Part shown: piece by piece, positions 7,631-16,367 of the stretch | Layout: every line of letters begins with the position of its first letter | Numbering within the stretch: the stretch's first letter is position 1 | Origin: Methanolobus halotolerans | Lineage (GTDB): Archaea; Halobacteriota; Methanosarcinia; Methanosarcinales; Methanosarcinaceae | NCBI RefSeq assembly: GCF_004745425.1 | Contig: NZ_PGGK01000018.1 | Coordinates: 1 to 42,686 of the forward strand | Length of the DNA stretch: 42,686 bases | Reading direction: 5' to 3' | Program-made: the position numbers and the translations under genes | The notes under the pieces: generated by a model | Database searches by the model: none | What the model saw: only the letters and a program-made list of their open reading frames with translations | Told to the model about the DNA's origin: nothing

Positions 7631-10600
7631 CTCTATTGTTATCTTTCTGCCGGTCATGGGATTCTATCTCCCGCTCAGTGGTCGCAATTGAATACATTTC
7701 ACCATCTTCGTTAACCAAAGAAGTTGCTATCACCCATACATCTAGGATGCGCCCATCTTTGGCGACCCTCTGTGTCTTGTATGGCTCAGGGATCTCGCCC
7801 TTACCAAGTTTCTTCATCGTGTCCAGGAATTCTTCTTTTTTATCCTCCGGAACCATTCTGCTGGCATTCATTTTTAACGCATCTGCTTCACTCCAGCCGT
7901 ACATTTTCTCAGCCATAGGATTCCAGGCGAGGATATGCCCCTCCTTATCCAGTAATGTTACAGCATCAGTTGAATCACTTACCACCGCAGCCAGACGACG
8001 CAGGATCTCTGTCTGTTTCAGAAATGTGATAACTACGCCTTCAATGGTGTTTTTATTTGTTCTGTAAGGACGCATCTTTACAGTATACCATTCGCCACTG
8101 ATTGTATGGACTTCTACCTCCTTAGGAGTCAGGCTATCAAGCACGGACTTTATGTCCGGTATCAGATTATCATAGTCTGTAAAATTAGAAACGGTATGCT
8201 CTATAGGCCTTCCCACATCTGAAGGGATCAGGTTCAGAACCTTTGTTACGGCAGGGGTAAAGCGCTGGATACGTAGCTGATTGTCTACAAAGACAATTCC
8301 CACACCCGTAGATGCCAGCAAGTTGTTCATATCTTCATTGGCCTCTGAAAGCTCTGCCACCTTGGCCTGAAGTTCATTATTGACAGTGGATAGTTCCTCG
8401 TTGACTGATTGTAATTCTTCCCTGGAGGTTTCAAGTTCTTCGTTCGTGGATTGCAGTTCCTCGTTCATTGACTGCATCTCTTCGTTGGAGGACCTCAGTT
8501 CTTCATTCGAAACTTCCAGTTCTTCATTAGAAGCCCTGAGATATTCTTCCATGGTTCTCAGTTCTTCTTTGAGAGCTGAAACGCTTTCATCCTCCTCCGA
8601 AATATTCTCAACAATGCTCTCTTCTGTCACCTGACCATGATTCTGCCCGGACTCTGGCGGTACATCAAAAGTGACCATGAACAATTTTTGATCAATGGAT
8701 TCTCCCACAGGCCGAAGTGTCAGATTAACTGTTGTGAAGTTGCCGTTGGTCCTTACCCTGACTCCGGAACGTGTTACCTGTTCTTTACTGATCATTGCTT
8801 TGCTCAGGGCAGTGGTCAATGCCGGCCGCAGTCCCTCGCGGGCCATCTTCAGAATATTGTGAGCAGGCTCCCCGGGTGCCATTTCAAGATACAGGCCAGT
8901 ACGTCCATGAAGATAGAGGATATCACCCCGTTCGTTGATCAGCGCACCTGCCGGAGCGTATTGTTGTAACAATTTCCTTTCAGCCAGTTCACGCATCTGG
9001 AGTCTTTTTCCACTAGTATGTTTATCAGAGACCCGAGGAGGGTTTTCAATTCCCACAGGAGAGGGGAAAAATTTACCCATCGAATGGCGATAGTCACCAT
9101 TTACGTCCTTGCTTTGATATAATTTGGACTGTCGATCTAAGGTATCAAAAAGCATTGAGAATTCCCCAATGCTTTCGGAAGAACCAAGAAAAAGAAATCC
9201 GCCCGGATTCAGTGAATAATGGAACATAGGAATGAGCTTCTTCTGCATTTCTTTGTTCATATAGATCAACAGGTTGCGACAACTGATCAGGTCAAGTTTG
9301 GAGAACGGCGGATCCTTGATCACATCCTGTTCTGAAAAAATGATCATTTCACGGATATTATTCTGGATGGTGTAAGTATTGGCTTTGGGGTCATGAGTAA
9401 AAAAATGCTCCAGCCTTTCAGGCGAGATATCGGAAGAAATGCTGCCCGGATAGACACCTTTGCGGGCACGTTCGATGGTTCTGCTGTCAATATCAGTGGC
9501 GAATATCTGTACTTTGAAATTCTGCTTTGACTTTTCCATATGTTCATGGATCAGAATGCCGATGGAATACGCCTCTTCACCAGTGGAGCAACCTACAACC
9601 CAGATACGCACTTCCGTACCGGGAGATCTGTCTTCAAATAGTTTCGGAACCACTTTTTCCTGAAGTACCTCAAAGGCCCGGGGATTACGGAAGAAATTTG
9701 TGACATTGATCAGAATATCACGAAAAAGTGCCTGCACTTCCTCTGGTTTTTGCTGCAAGTAGTGTGCGTACCCCTCCATACGCTTGATGTTGTTGACGAC
9801 CATGCGACGCCTTATGCGACGGTCCAATGTCTTCTGCTTATACTGTGAGAAGTCATGACCTGTCTTGACGAGCAGTTCATTGAAGATCATTTGCATCGCA
9901 TCTTCAATTTTGTGAGTGGGACGTGGCTTTTCATCAGATTTTTGGGACACATACATCTGTGATATATAATCACGGAGTTGAGCTGGCATCTCTGCCGGCT
10001 CCAGTATATAGTCCACCAGGCCTGTGTCAATGACACTTAGAGGCATGCCATTGTAGTCGCTGGATTCCGGACTCTGTGCCATAATCATACCACCTTCAGC
10101 CTTGATAGTCCTCACCCCTGCAGTACCGTCACTGCCGGTACCTGAGAGTACTACACCAATGGCCCACCCATGCTTATCTGACGCCAGAGAATGGAAGAAA
10201 GAATCAATTGGCATACGATGTCCGCGCGCCTCAGCCGGCTCCGTCAAGTGCAATATGCCATCCATAATAATCATATCATGACTAGGAGGAATAATATATA
10301 CGCAATCCGGTCTGACACCCATTCCATCCTTGACATCAAATATCTGCATCTTTGTAAAACGCCTGATAATTTCGGAAAGCATGCTTTTGTGGTCGGGTGA
10401 CATGTGCTGCACTACGACAAAAGCAATCCCCATGCTGGTGTCCGCAGGTACTGCGGAAAAGAAATCCTCCAATGCAGCCAATCCGCCAGCCGACGCACCA
10501 ATACCTACAACGGGAAATTCGTCGTGGCGGAAGGCATCTGAAGATGCATCTGCATAAGAAGAGATGTTCTTATCTTTTGAAGATAGTGTTTGTTCCTTGC

Positions 10601-10652
10601 CTCCACCATTCTCATTCATGACTATAATGCTCACCTTCGAACCTTCAATCAC
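7617..10652 (-). CDS. CheB-CheR-coiled coil-PAS fusion protein
   Basis: A 1011-residue signalling fusion. Residues about 46-232 form a CheB methylesterase domain with all expected catalytic elements: GIGASAGG (Ser near 54), VVQHMSPDH (His near 83) and LSGTGSDGTAG (Asp near 175). Residues about 255-500 form a CheR methyltransferase with the SAM-binding GCSTGEEAYS (354-363), ATDID and SCRNLLIYM. Residues about 690-770 are a long coiled coil made of NEEL-type heptads. Two PAS domains follow (about 770-875 and 885-995). There is no CheY-like receiver domain. No cheA, cheW or receptor gene is nearby, so it may act outside flagellar chemotaxis, perhaps sensing through its PAS domains. The start could instead be the ATG at 10619, which has GGTG upstream; the residues between are not conserved-looking. 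Confidence 0.9.
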   Translation of the reverse strand: MIEGSKVSIIVMNENGGGKEQTLSSKDKNISSYADASSDAFRHDEFPVVGIGASAGGLAALEDFFSAVPADTSMGIAFVVVQHMSPDHKSMLSEIIRRFTKMQIFDVKDGMGVRPDCVYIIPPSHDMIIMDGILHLTEPAEARGHRMPIDSFFHSLASDKHGWAIGVVLSGTGSDGTAGVRTIKAEGGMIMAQSPESSDYNGMPLSVIDTGLVDYILEPAEMPAQLRDYISQMYVSQKSDEKPRPTHKIEDAMQMIFNELLVKTGHDFSQYKQKTLDRRIRRRMVVNNIKRMEGYAHYLQQKPEEVQALFRDILINVTNFFRNPRAFEVLQEKVVPKLFEDRSPGTEVRIWVVGCSTGEEAYSIGILIHEHMEKSKQNFKVQIFATDIDSRTIERARKGVYPGSISSDISPERLEHFFTHDPKANTYTIQNNIREMIIFSEQDVIKDPPFSKLDLISCRNLLIYMNKEMQKKLIPMFHYSLNPGGFLFLGSSESIGEFSMLFDTLDRQSKLYQSKDVNGDYRHSMGKFFPSPVGIENPPRVSDKHTSGKRLQMRELAERKLLQQYAPAGALINERGDILYLHGRTGLYLEMAPGEPAHNILKMAREGLRPALTTALSKAMISKEQVTRSGVRVRTNGNFTTVNLTLRPVGESIDQKLFMVTFDVPPESGQNHGQVTEESIVENISEEDESVSALKEELRTMEEYLRASNEELEVSNEELRSSNEEMQSMNEELQSTNEELETSREELQSVNEELSTVNNELQAKVAELSEANEDMNNLLASTGVGIVFVDNQLRIQRFTPAVTKVLNLIPSDVGRPIEHTVSNFTDYDNLIPDIKSVLDSLTPKEVEVHTISGEWYTVKMRPYRTNKNTIEGVVITFLKQTEILRRLAAVVSDSTDAVTLLDKEGHILAWNPMAEKMYGWSEADALKMNASRMVPEDKKEEFLDTMKKLGKGEIPEPYKTQRVAKDGRILDVWVIATSLVNEDGEMYSIATTEREIESHDRQKDNNRAKPQ
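8340..8580 (-). repeat. Degenerate tandem coding repeat (coiled-coil heptads)
   Basis: The coding strand repeats variants of codons for S-N-E-E-L about ten times within the CheB-CheR fusion, giving a visibly periodic TTCTTC/TTCCTC pattern on the plus strand. It encodes the coiled coil that joins the CheR and PAS domains. Such repeats can expand or contract by slippage. Confidence 0.7.
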
Positions 10653-10706
10653 TGAAGTACTAACAAAATAAGATGTAAATTAGTAGCAATTCAGTATTCA
10701 ATTGAT

Positions 10707-10717
10707 TCCTTATATAG
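10707..10717 (-). promoter_or_regulatory. TATA box of the CheB-CheR gene
   Basis: On the minus strand ACTATATAAGG precedes the CheB-CheR start by about 55 bases, predicting a transcription start near 10685 and a leader of about 35 bases. The remaining bases to 10893 hold no recognisable gene. Confidence 0.5.
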
Positions 10718-10893
10718 TATCTTGTTCTAATGCATTCAAAGATAAATATCCTGCTTTTTGTGATCACTTCATGATAATATCAATGTGCATCAAATAGCAC
10801 CCGGAATGTCGATATAGAGTAAGAACAAAACACAGGAAATGAAGAAACTGTAGAAGGGTTCCTGCAGGCAGAAGCAACAGAAAAATGAAATAG

Positions 10894-11961
10894 CTATTGT
10901 TCCATAGCCATTTCCAGCAGGTCTATGATATCCAGCACTTCAACCTTCGGTTCACCGCGCTTGAGATTTGTCCTGCACAGCGGACATGCAGTTACAAGAT
11001 AATCCACACCTTCGGGCATTTCCTCAAGCCTTCTCTTTGAGAGCTCCAGGGAGAGTTCGGGATAGCCTTTCAGGACACCGCCGCCTGCACCGCAGCACCT
11101 GGCTTTCTCGCGGCTGCTCCTCATTTCCTTCAGGTCGGACACTGTCCTGATAATCTCCCTCGGTGCATCGAAGACGCCGTTGCACCTTCCCAGATGGCAG
11201 GGGTCATGATAGGTAACTTTAAGGTCAAGTTTCTTCAGGTCCATCTCAGCCAGGCGGTCCGCCAGGAACTCGGTTACATGGATGACGTTCAGCCCTCCGG
11301 GGTAATCGTTCTTCAGTGCAGTATAACAACCTGCGCAGCCTGTGATCACAGTGTGCGCACCGGTCTTCTTTATCTGCTCAAGGTTCTTCGATGTAAGCTC
11401 CAGAGGGTCAGAACCTGTCCTCAGCAAAGGAGAACCACAGCATACCTCATCCTGCAATACGGTCACACCGAACTTCTTCAGTATGTCAAATGTCCTTTTT
11501 GTAAGCTCAGGATACCTGTATGAACCAAGACAGCCTGCAAAGAACACATAATCAGCCTTCTCTCTTACATCCTTCGCAGAATCACCAAGCCAGGACATCC
11601 TCTCCTTTTTTTCGCCGAGGGGATTCCCAAGTTCCTTTGCCCTGTCAGCCAGTTCCTTCTGGGAATCGGTCATCTTGCCATGCAGAACTAGCTGATGCCT
11701 TGTATCCTCGATAACTTTAGGAGGAGCTGCACCGGAAGGGCAGAGCTGCTCACAGAGCCCGCAGGTGGTACACATGTTCAGGCAGTCGAGCACATCCTTA
11801 TCAGCCTCAAGCCCCATTGAAATGCCGTGTGCTACAAGCATGCGGCCCCGGGCGCTTGATGACTCCCAGCCCACCACATCAAATACGGGGCAGACCGAGC
11901 GGCATGTACCGCACCTGACACATTTCAGTATAGAGCGCATATCCGTACCATCCATGCTCAT
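10894..11961 (-). CDS. GlcF-like iron-sulfur subunit (CCG-domain oxidoreductase)
   Basis: A 355-residue electron-transfer subunit. Two 4Fe-4S motifs lie at the N-terminus: CVRCGTCRSVC (Cys 14, 17, 20, 24) and CTTCGLCEQLC (Cys 64, 67, 70, 74). Two CCG (cysteine-rich) domains follow, with CLGSYR...CCGSPL and CHLGRCNG...CCGAGGG, as in GlcF, GlpC, LutA and HdrD. The start ATG overlaps the stop of the upstream FAD subunit by four bases, so the two are translationally coupled and almost certainly one enzyme. The natural oxidant in a methanogen could be methanophenazine or ferredoxin, which is inference. HdrD is a relative, but the partner here is a flavin oxidase rather than HdrE. Confidence 0.85.
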   Translation of the reverse strand: MSMDGTDMRSILKCVRCGTCRSVCPVFDVVGWESSSARGRMLVAHGISMGLEADKDVLDCLNMCTTCGLCEQLCPSGAAPPKVIEDTRHQLVLHGKMTDSQKELADRAKELGNPLGEKKERMSWLGDSAKDVREKADYVFFAGCLGSYRYPELTKRTFDILKKFGVTVLQDEVCCGSPLLRTGSDPLELTSKNLEQIKKTGAHTVITGCAGCYTALKNDYPGGLNVIHVTEFLADRLAEMDLKKLDLKVTYHDPCHLGRCNGVFDAPREIIRTVSDLKEMRSSREKARCCGAGGGVLKGYPELSLELSKRRLEEMPEGVDYLVTACPLCRTNLKRGEPKVEVLDIIDLLEMAMEQ

Positions 11962-13340
11962 ACCCCCATCTTGCCCGGATTCATTATACCCTTCGGATCA
12001 AGTGCGTTCTTTATTATGATCATTACATCAAGGGCCTTTCCAAGTTCCAGTTCAAGGTACTCCGCCCTTGCACCACCGATGCCATGCTCGGCAGTGACAG
12101 TACCGCCCATTGCGATGGCTGTGCGGTGTATCTTATCAGCCGCAAGGTTGAGTTTTTCCCAGTCCTTATCCTCCAGCATATCGATACACATGCCGGTGTG
12201 CAGATTCCCGTCACCTATATGCCCGTAAGTCATTATCGGCAGGCAGAATTCCTCCGATATCTCACGCACCTTATGCAGCATCCGGGGAATTTCCTTTATG
12301 GGCACACCTATGTCCTCACCAACATATACACGGGTACGCAGAGGATCCAGCCGGGAGACCGCTGCCCCCACGAGCCTTCTGGCAGCCCATATCTCTTCAC
12401 GTTCTTCCTTATTTGCCGCAGTTCTGATGTCTATTGCCAGAGACCTGCAGGCATCTTCGATCATCCTGATACCTTCGTTCACAGAGTTCTCAGTGCCATC
12501 TACTTCGAACAGGAGGATAGCTCCCGCCTGAGGAAGACCTACACCCGGATCATAGGCGTTTATTGCCTGTATAATGTTGCTGTCAAGGATCTCGCAGGCA
12601 GAAGGGATTATTCCCGAGGAGAGGACTTTCACCACGGCCTTTCCGGCAAGTTCGGGATTCTCAAAAGAAGCAAGCATGACCGAACGCTCCCCGGGCAAAG
12701 CCCTTACTTTCAGTATGGCCTTGGTTATGATCCCAAGCGTTCCTTCGGAACCTACGAAAAGGTCCGTAAGAGAATAACCTGCCACTGATTTCATTGTTTT
12801 GGAACCGGTGTTTATCACGGTCCCGTCAGCCAGTACCACTTCAAGGGCAAGCACATAGTTACGGGTAGTGCCGTACTTCACAGATCGCATGCCGCTTCCG
12901 TTGTTAGCAATAAGTCCGCCCAGGGTGCACATTGCAGAACTTCCAGGATCCGGAGGAAAGAAGAAGCCATATGGTTCAAGTCGTGCATTAAGTTTTTCCT
13001 GGATCAGACCCGGCTCGACGACCACCTGAAGGTTATCAAGGTCAAGCTCAAGTATACGGTTCATGGACGACATATCCAGCACAATGCCACCCTCCACAGG
13101 CACTGCTCCTCCGGCAAGACCTGTGCCTGCACCCCTGGGAGTTACAGGAATATCATTCTCATAAGCAAGTTTAACTATCTTTGATACCTGCTCGGTGGTA
13201 TCCGGCCGGATAACGATATCAGGCATTCCCCTTATCTGGGAAGCATCACATGAATAGCAATAAATATTTGCAGTTGAAGTGGAAACCCTTGTATTACCAG
13301 CGATCTCCTGCAGCTTTTCAAGTAGAACTGTATTTTGCAT
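11958..13340 (-). CDS. GlcD-like FAD-linked oxidase (D-lactate/glycolate dehydrogenase type)
   Basis: A 460-residue flavoprotein of the vanillyl-alcohol oxidase/GlcD family. The FAD-binding part shows PRGAGTGLAGG (about residues 62-72) and GGLIANNGSGMRSVKYG (about 145). The C-terminal half carries GHIGDGNLH and TAEHGIG, typical of FAD-linked oxidases acting on 2-hydroxyacids such as D-lactate, glycolate or D-2-hydroxyglutarate. Electrons would pass to the downstream GlcF-like subunit. A TATA element near 13370 lies so close to the ATG that the message is probably leaderless or nearly so. The true substrate cannot be fixed from sequence. Confidence 0.87.
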   Translation of the reverse strand: MQNTVLLEKLQEIAGNTRVSTSTANIYCYSCDASQIRGMPDIVIRPDTTEQVSKIVKLAYENDIPVTPRGAGTGLAGGAVPVEGGIVLDMSSMNRILELDLDNLQVVVEPGLIQEKLNARLEPYGFFFPPDPGSSAMCTLGGLIANNGSGMRSVKYGTTRNYVLALEVVLADGTVINTGSKTMKSVAGYSLTDLFVGSEGTLGIITKAILKVRALPGERSVMLASFENPELAGKAVVKVLSSGIIPSACEILDSNIIQAINAYDPGVGLPQAGAILLFEVDGTENSVNEGIRMIEDACRSLAIDIRTAANKEEREEIWAARRLVGAAVSRLDPLRTRVYVGEDIGVPIKEIPRMLHKVREISEEFCLPIMTYGHIGDGNLHTGMCIDMLEDKDWEKLNLAADKIHRTAIAMGGTVTAEHGIGGARAEYLELELGKALDVMIIIKNALDPKGIMNPGKMGV

Positions 13341-13365
13341 GGAATCAGTTTTTAACTAAAAGGGA

Positions 13366-13378
13366 AGGATTTATAGTT
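13366..13378. promoter_or_regulatory. TATA-containing divergent promoter region
   Basis: The 85-base gap between the GlcD-like gene (-) and arcS (+) contains GGATTTATAGTTT. On the minus strand this reads AACTATAAATCC, a TATA box about 30 bases before the GlcD-like ATG. On the plus strand TTTATAG could direct arcS from near 13400. One element may serve both genes. Confidence 0.4.
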
Positions 13379-13425
13379 TTTGGTGAAGGCAAAACTTTAC
13401 ATCTACCTAGAACATTTAGCCAGCA

Positions 13426-15267
13426 ATGACACGATACTTTGAGGTACTGCAACGGGATGGAGCAGCCCGGATCGGTAAGCTGCTTATTGGAGAGACCACG
13501 CAGACCCCCCATATAATAGACACCAGGACCTTGAATTCAAGAAACAGCCTTATAGTGGATGCCGGGTCCGTCTGGGAACTGGGGTCCTTCAGGGCAGCAG
13601 AAGAAGAATTTAACAGGATAAACGAGGAAAGAGGAGCTAACTCACTGATAATCCTGCCTCATCAGACATTCACCCCCGAAGTACCGGACAAGATAAGAGA
13701 TACAGCGGCATGCAGACTTGAGACCGCTACTGAAGGTCCCAAAGGAATTGTGTACAGATCCGGCTGCAGATCAGATGGCAGGGATCTGTATGTCATGGAA
13801 GGTGCCGGTTGTTTTGAGAACAATGCAAGGCTCTTTTTAGACACCCTGCTTGACATGAAAAAGGATATAGCTCCGGATAGTGCGGTTTATGCACCTAATA
13901 TCTGCCTTCCCGAGAACCTTGCCATGCTGGCCTATCTGGGAGTAGACATGGTCGACAATACGAAAGCCCTGATAGCAGCACATAATGACATTTACCTTAC
14001 AACAGCAGGCAGGTTCTATCTTGACTCCCTTTCTGAACTTCCGTGCAGATGCGAAGCATGTACCGGCAAAACAGCCTCCAACCTCAGAAATACTGAAAAA
14101 AGAGAACGTGCAAAGGTCCTTGAAAGACATAACCTGAACGCTCTGGAATCAGAACTTTCTCTTGTAAGAGAGAAGATACGCGCAGGAATGTTGCGAGAGT
14201 ACGTGGAAGGGCAGTGCCGTACAAGGCCATGGCTGACCGCACTTCTTAGGTTAGCTGACAATGAATACAATTACCTGGAAGAGAAGAGCCCGATCGCCAG
14301 GTCAAACCAGATGCTTGCGAACAGCAGTGAATCACTTACCAGGGTAGAGATAGTACGGTTTGCAGAAAGGGTTCTGGAACGCTATATTCCTCCTGAAGCA
14401 GACGTGCTGGTGCTGTTACCCTGTTCCGCAAAGAAACCGTATTCTATATCCAACTCCCACTGGAAATTCATCAACGCTATCGGAAGCAACCGCAGATATG
14501 TACATGAGATAATCATCACTTCACCGGTAGGCATCGTGCCAAGGGAACTGGAACTTACATACCCTGCAGCACATTATGACACTGCGGTCACAGGCCACTG
14601 GGATGCAGAAGAAAGGCAATGGGTTGCAGGTTGTCTGGAAAGATATCTGCAAAAGAATAATTACATGACCATCATTGCACACGTTGAGGGTGCTTACAGG
14701 CAGATATGTGAAACTGTTTCTGAAAGACTTGGAATCGAGATGATATTCACAAGTTCCGGCAGCGTTACATCCCCGGATTCACTGAAAACACTGAAAGAAG
14801 AAGTATCAAAGCATAGTGTTGGTAGAACACGCAACGTTGAAGAGCGGAAAAAAGACATGATGCGCTCTCTTGCTGACTATCAGTTCGGTAAAGGAGCCGG
14901 AGAGATCCTTGTACCTGAAAGTGCTACCATAAAAGGACCGTTTCCCAAGTATCAGATATTCCTTGGAAAAGAGCAGCTTGTTACCCTCATACCCCAGTAT
15001 GGCACAATTGCTGTTACCATTGCAGGTGCTGAGCTCATGCTATCTTCCGGAAGATATGTAGTAAATATAGATGATTTCGTGCCCAGGGGTTCTTTACTTG
15101 CGCCCGGTGTCTTAAAAGCGGACCCTCTCATAAGACCTGGTGATGAAGTATTCGTGAGCGGGGAAAAAGCCATATGTGTCGGCAGGGCCGCTATGAGCGG
15201 TATCGAAATGCAGGAATCCGGCCGTGGAGTGGCAATAGACCTGCGTCATGTTAAAAAAGTAGTATGA
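13426..15267 (+). CDS. arcS: Archaeosine synthase ArcS (TgtA2-type)
   Basis: A 613-residue protein that amidates preQ0 at position 15 of archaeal tRNA to make archaeosine. The N-terminal half resembles a tRNA-guanine transglycosylase barrel and includes the CRCEACTG segment near residue 207. The central PCSAKKPYS motif near residue 332 is the hallmark that separates ArcS from true transglycosylases. A C-terminal PUA domain covers about residues 532-613 and binds tRNA. Length and domain order suit a full-length euryarchaeal ArcS. It is followed by a GNAT gene 28 bases downstream, probably co-transcribed. Confidence 0.92.
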   Translation: MTRYFEVLQRDGAARIGKLLIGETTQTPHIIDTRTLNSRNSLIVDAGSVWELGSFRAAEEEFNRINEERGANSLIILPHQTFTPEVPDKIRDTAACRLETATEGPKGIVYRSGCRSDGRDLYVMEGAGCFENNARLFLDTLLDMKKDIAPDSAVYAPNICLPENLAMLAYLGVDMVDNTKALIAAHNDIYLTTAGRFYLDSLSELPCRCEACTGKTASNLRNTEKRERAKVLERHNLNALESELSLVREKIRAGMLREYVEGQCRTRPWLTALLRLADNEYNYLEEKSPIARSNQMLANSSESLTRVEIVRFAERVLERYIPPEADVLVLLPCSAKKPYSISNSHWKFINAIGSNRRYVHEIIITSPVGIVPRELELTYPAAHYDTAVTGHWDAEERQWVAGCLERYLQKNNYMTIIAHVEGAYRQICETVSERLGIEMIFTSSGSVTSPDSLKTLKEEVSKHSVGRTRNVEERKKDMMRSLADYQFGKGAGEILVPESATIKGPFPKYQIFLGKEQLVTLIPQYGTIAVTIAGAELMLSSGRYVVNIDDFVPRGSLLAPGVLKADPLIRPGDEVFVSGEKAICVGRAAMSGIEMQESGRGVAIDLRHVKKVV

Positions 15268-15295
15268 CAGAGTAATATAAGGTGATATTGAAGAC

Positions 15296-15817
15296 ATGAT
15301 AGTCCGATACTTCGAGCCGCATGATTTTGAAGAGGTAATGCAGATCGAATCAGAGGCCTTTGAAGAACATAACCCCTTTATTTATATGAATTTTTATGAG
15401 ATGAACAATGATTGTTTTCTTGTTGCCGACTATAATGGCAATATAACAGCATTTGTGGCCGGCTACCAGATGTCCGAGAATGAGGGGAGAATATTTTCGC
15501 TTGCTGTCAAAGAAGATTACAGGGGTATTGGTATCGGCACAAAACTTCTGGAAGCCATAACGGACATCTTTAAAAAGAAGGCACTTAGATATGCAAGCCT
15601 TGAAGTCAGACTCAGCAATAACAGAGCACAGGGATTGTACCGTAAGATGGATTTTATTCCCTGCTGGATCGAGCATGGATACTATTCAGACGGAGAGGAT
15701 GGCATCATTATGAAGAAAATAATTTCCCCTTATACAAAAACAACAGTAGAGAAGGTCTTAAGCAAGCAATCCCGTCGGGTAAAGTGGCCTGCCCTGAAAG
15801 TGAACAGTATCTTTTAG
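15296..15817 (+). CDS. GNAT-family N-acetyltransferase (RimI-like)
   Basis: A 173-residue acetyltransferase. The acetyl-CoA loop is YRGIGIGTKLL (about residues 79-89), preceded by the FSLAVKEDYR beta strand and followed by NNRAQGLYRKMDF, the RimI-type signature. The last 25 residues are a basic tail. AAGGTGAT at about 15279-15286 sets the start. It may acetylate protein N-termini, but the substrate is not readable. Its 3' end overlaps the opposing UPF0058 gene by four bases. Confidence 0.85.
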   Translation: MIVRYFEPHDFEEVMQIESEAFEEHNPFIYMNFYEMNNDCFLVADYNGNITAFVAGYQMSENEGRIFSLAVKEDYRGIGIGTKLLEAITDIFKKKALRYASLEVRLSNNRAQGLYRKMDFIPCWIEHGYYSDGEDGIIMKKIISPYTKTTVEKVLSKQSRRVKWPALKVNSIF

Positions 15818-16098
15818 CTGCTTTTTACAAGTCTCATACTGGCCCGGTGTGCAAGTTCCTGCATCCTTGAGGATGTGCCACCAATACCCGATAGGCTATC
15901 TTTTGAGAGAATCAGTGCCAGGTCGTTTCCCAGTACAAATATTGCATGTTTGTGCTCGGCCTTGCTTCTGTGAACATGTAAAGGACTTATAGCCAACGAC
16001 TTATATTCACTGAACTCATCATCGATTCCCATATGCTCGAAATGCTTTTTTATCTGCGCCATCAGAGCATGCAATTGTATCAATTCATCTTTATGCAT
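15814..16098 (-). CDS. UPF0058 family protein
   Basis: A 94-residue protein matching the archaeal UPF0058 family: MHKDELIQLH at the start, then DEFSEYKSLAISPLHVHRSKAEHKHAIFVL in two adjoining conserved blocks. The cluster of His residues suggests metal binding, but no function is established. The start at 16098 is chosen because family members begin with MHKDEL and AGGTTGGT lies just upstream; an in-frame ATG at 16119 would add seven residues. Confidence 0.82.
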   Translation of the reverse strand: MHKDELIQLHALMAQIKKHFEHMGIDDEFSEYKSLAISPLHVHRSKAEHKHAIFVLGNDLALILSKDSLSGIGGTSSRMQELAHRASMRLVKSS

Positions 16099-16321
16099 AC
16101 CAACCAACCTATCTAACAATAAACCATTATAAACTTAAACTATCTCTTTTGAACACAGTCCCAATTTTGTGCCGGCTTCTACTTTATTATTTCGAAATAA
16201 AGGTATTTCCCCCGGAAGCATGGCCGGCTTTGTAGTAGATAAGCTTTTCGAAACATTTTCAATGATTAATCGTGTATAATGCGCAGTTGACACATCGACA
16301 CTAGAAAAAATAACACTTTAA

Positions 16322-16356
16322 TAAAATAAATTGTGTGGTGCTTGCGCACAAGCACC
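16322..16356 (-). terminator. dnaG terminator
   Basis: GGTGCTTG (16337-16344), loop CGCA, and CAAGCACC (16349-16356) form a perfect 8-bp stem twelve bases past the dnaG stop. On the minus strand it is followed by a T-rich tract (ACACAATTTATTTTATT). The remaining bases up to 16098 contain no gene. Confidence 0.7.
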
Positions 16357-16367
16357 TCTAAGAAAAA

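Noticed and set aside
8340-8580. A tandem repeat array or CRISPR-like pattern
   Set aside because: The periodicity comes from NEEL coiled-coil codons in the CheB-CheR gene; there are no conserved repeats with unique spacers.
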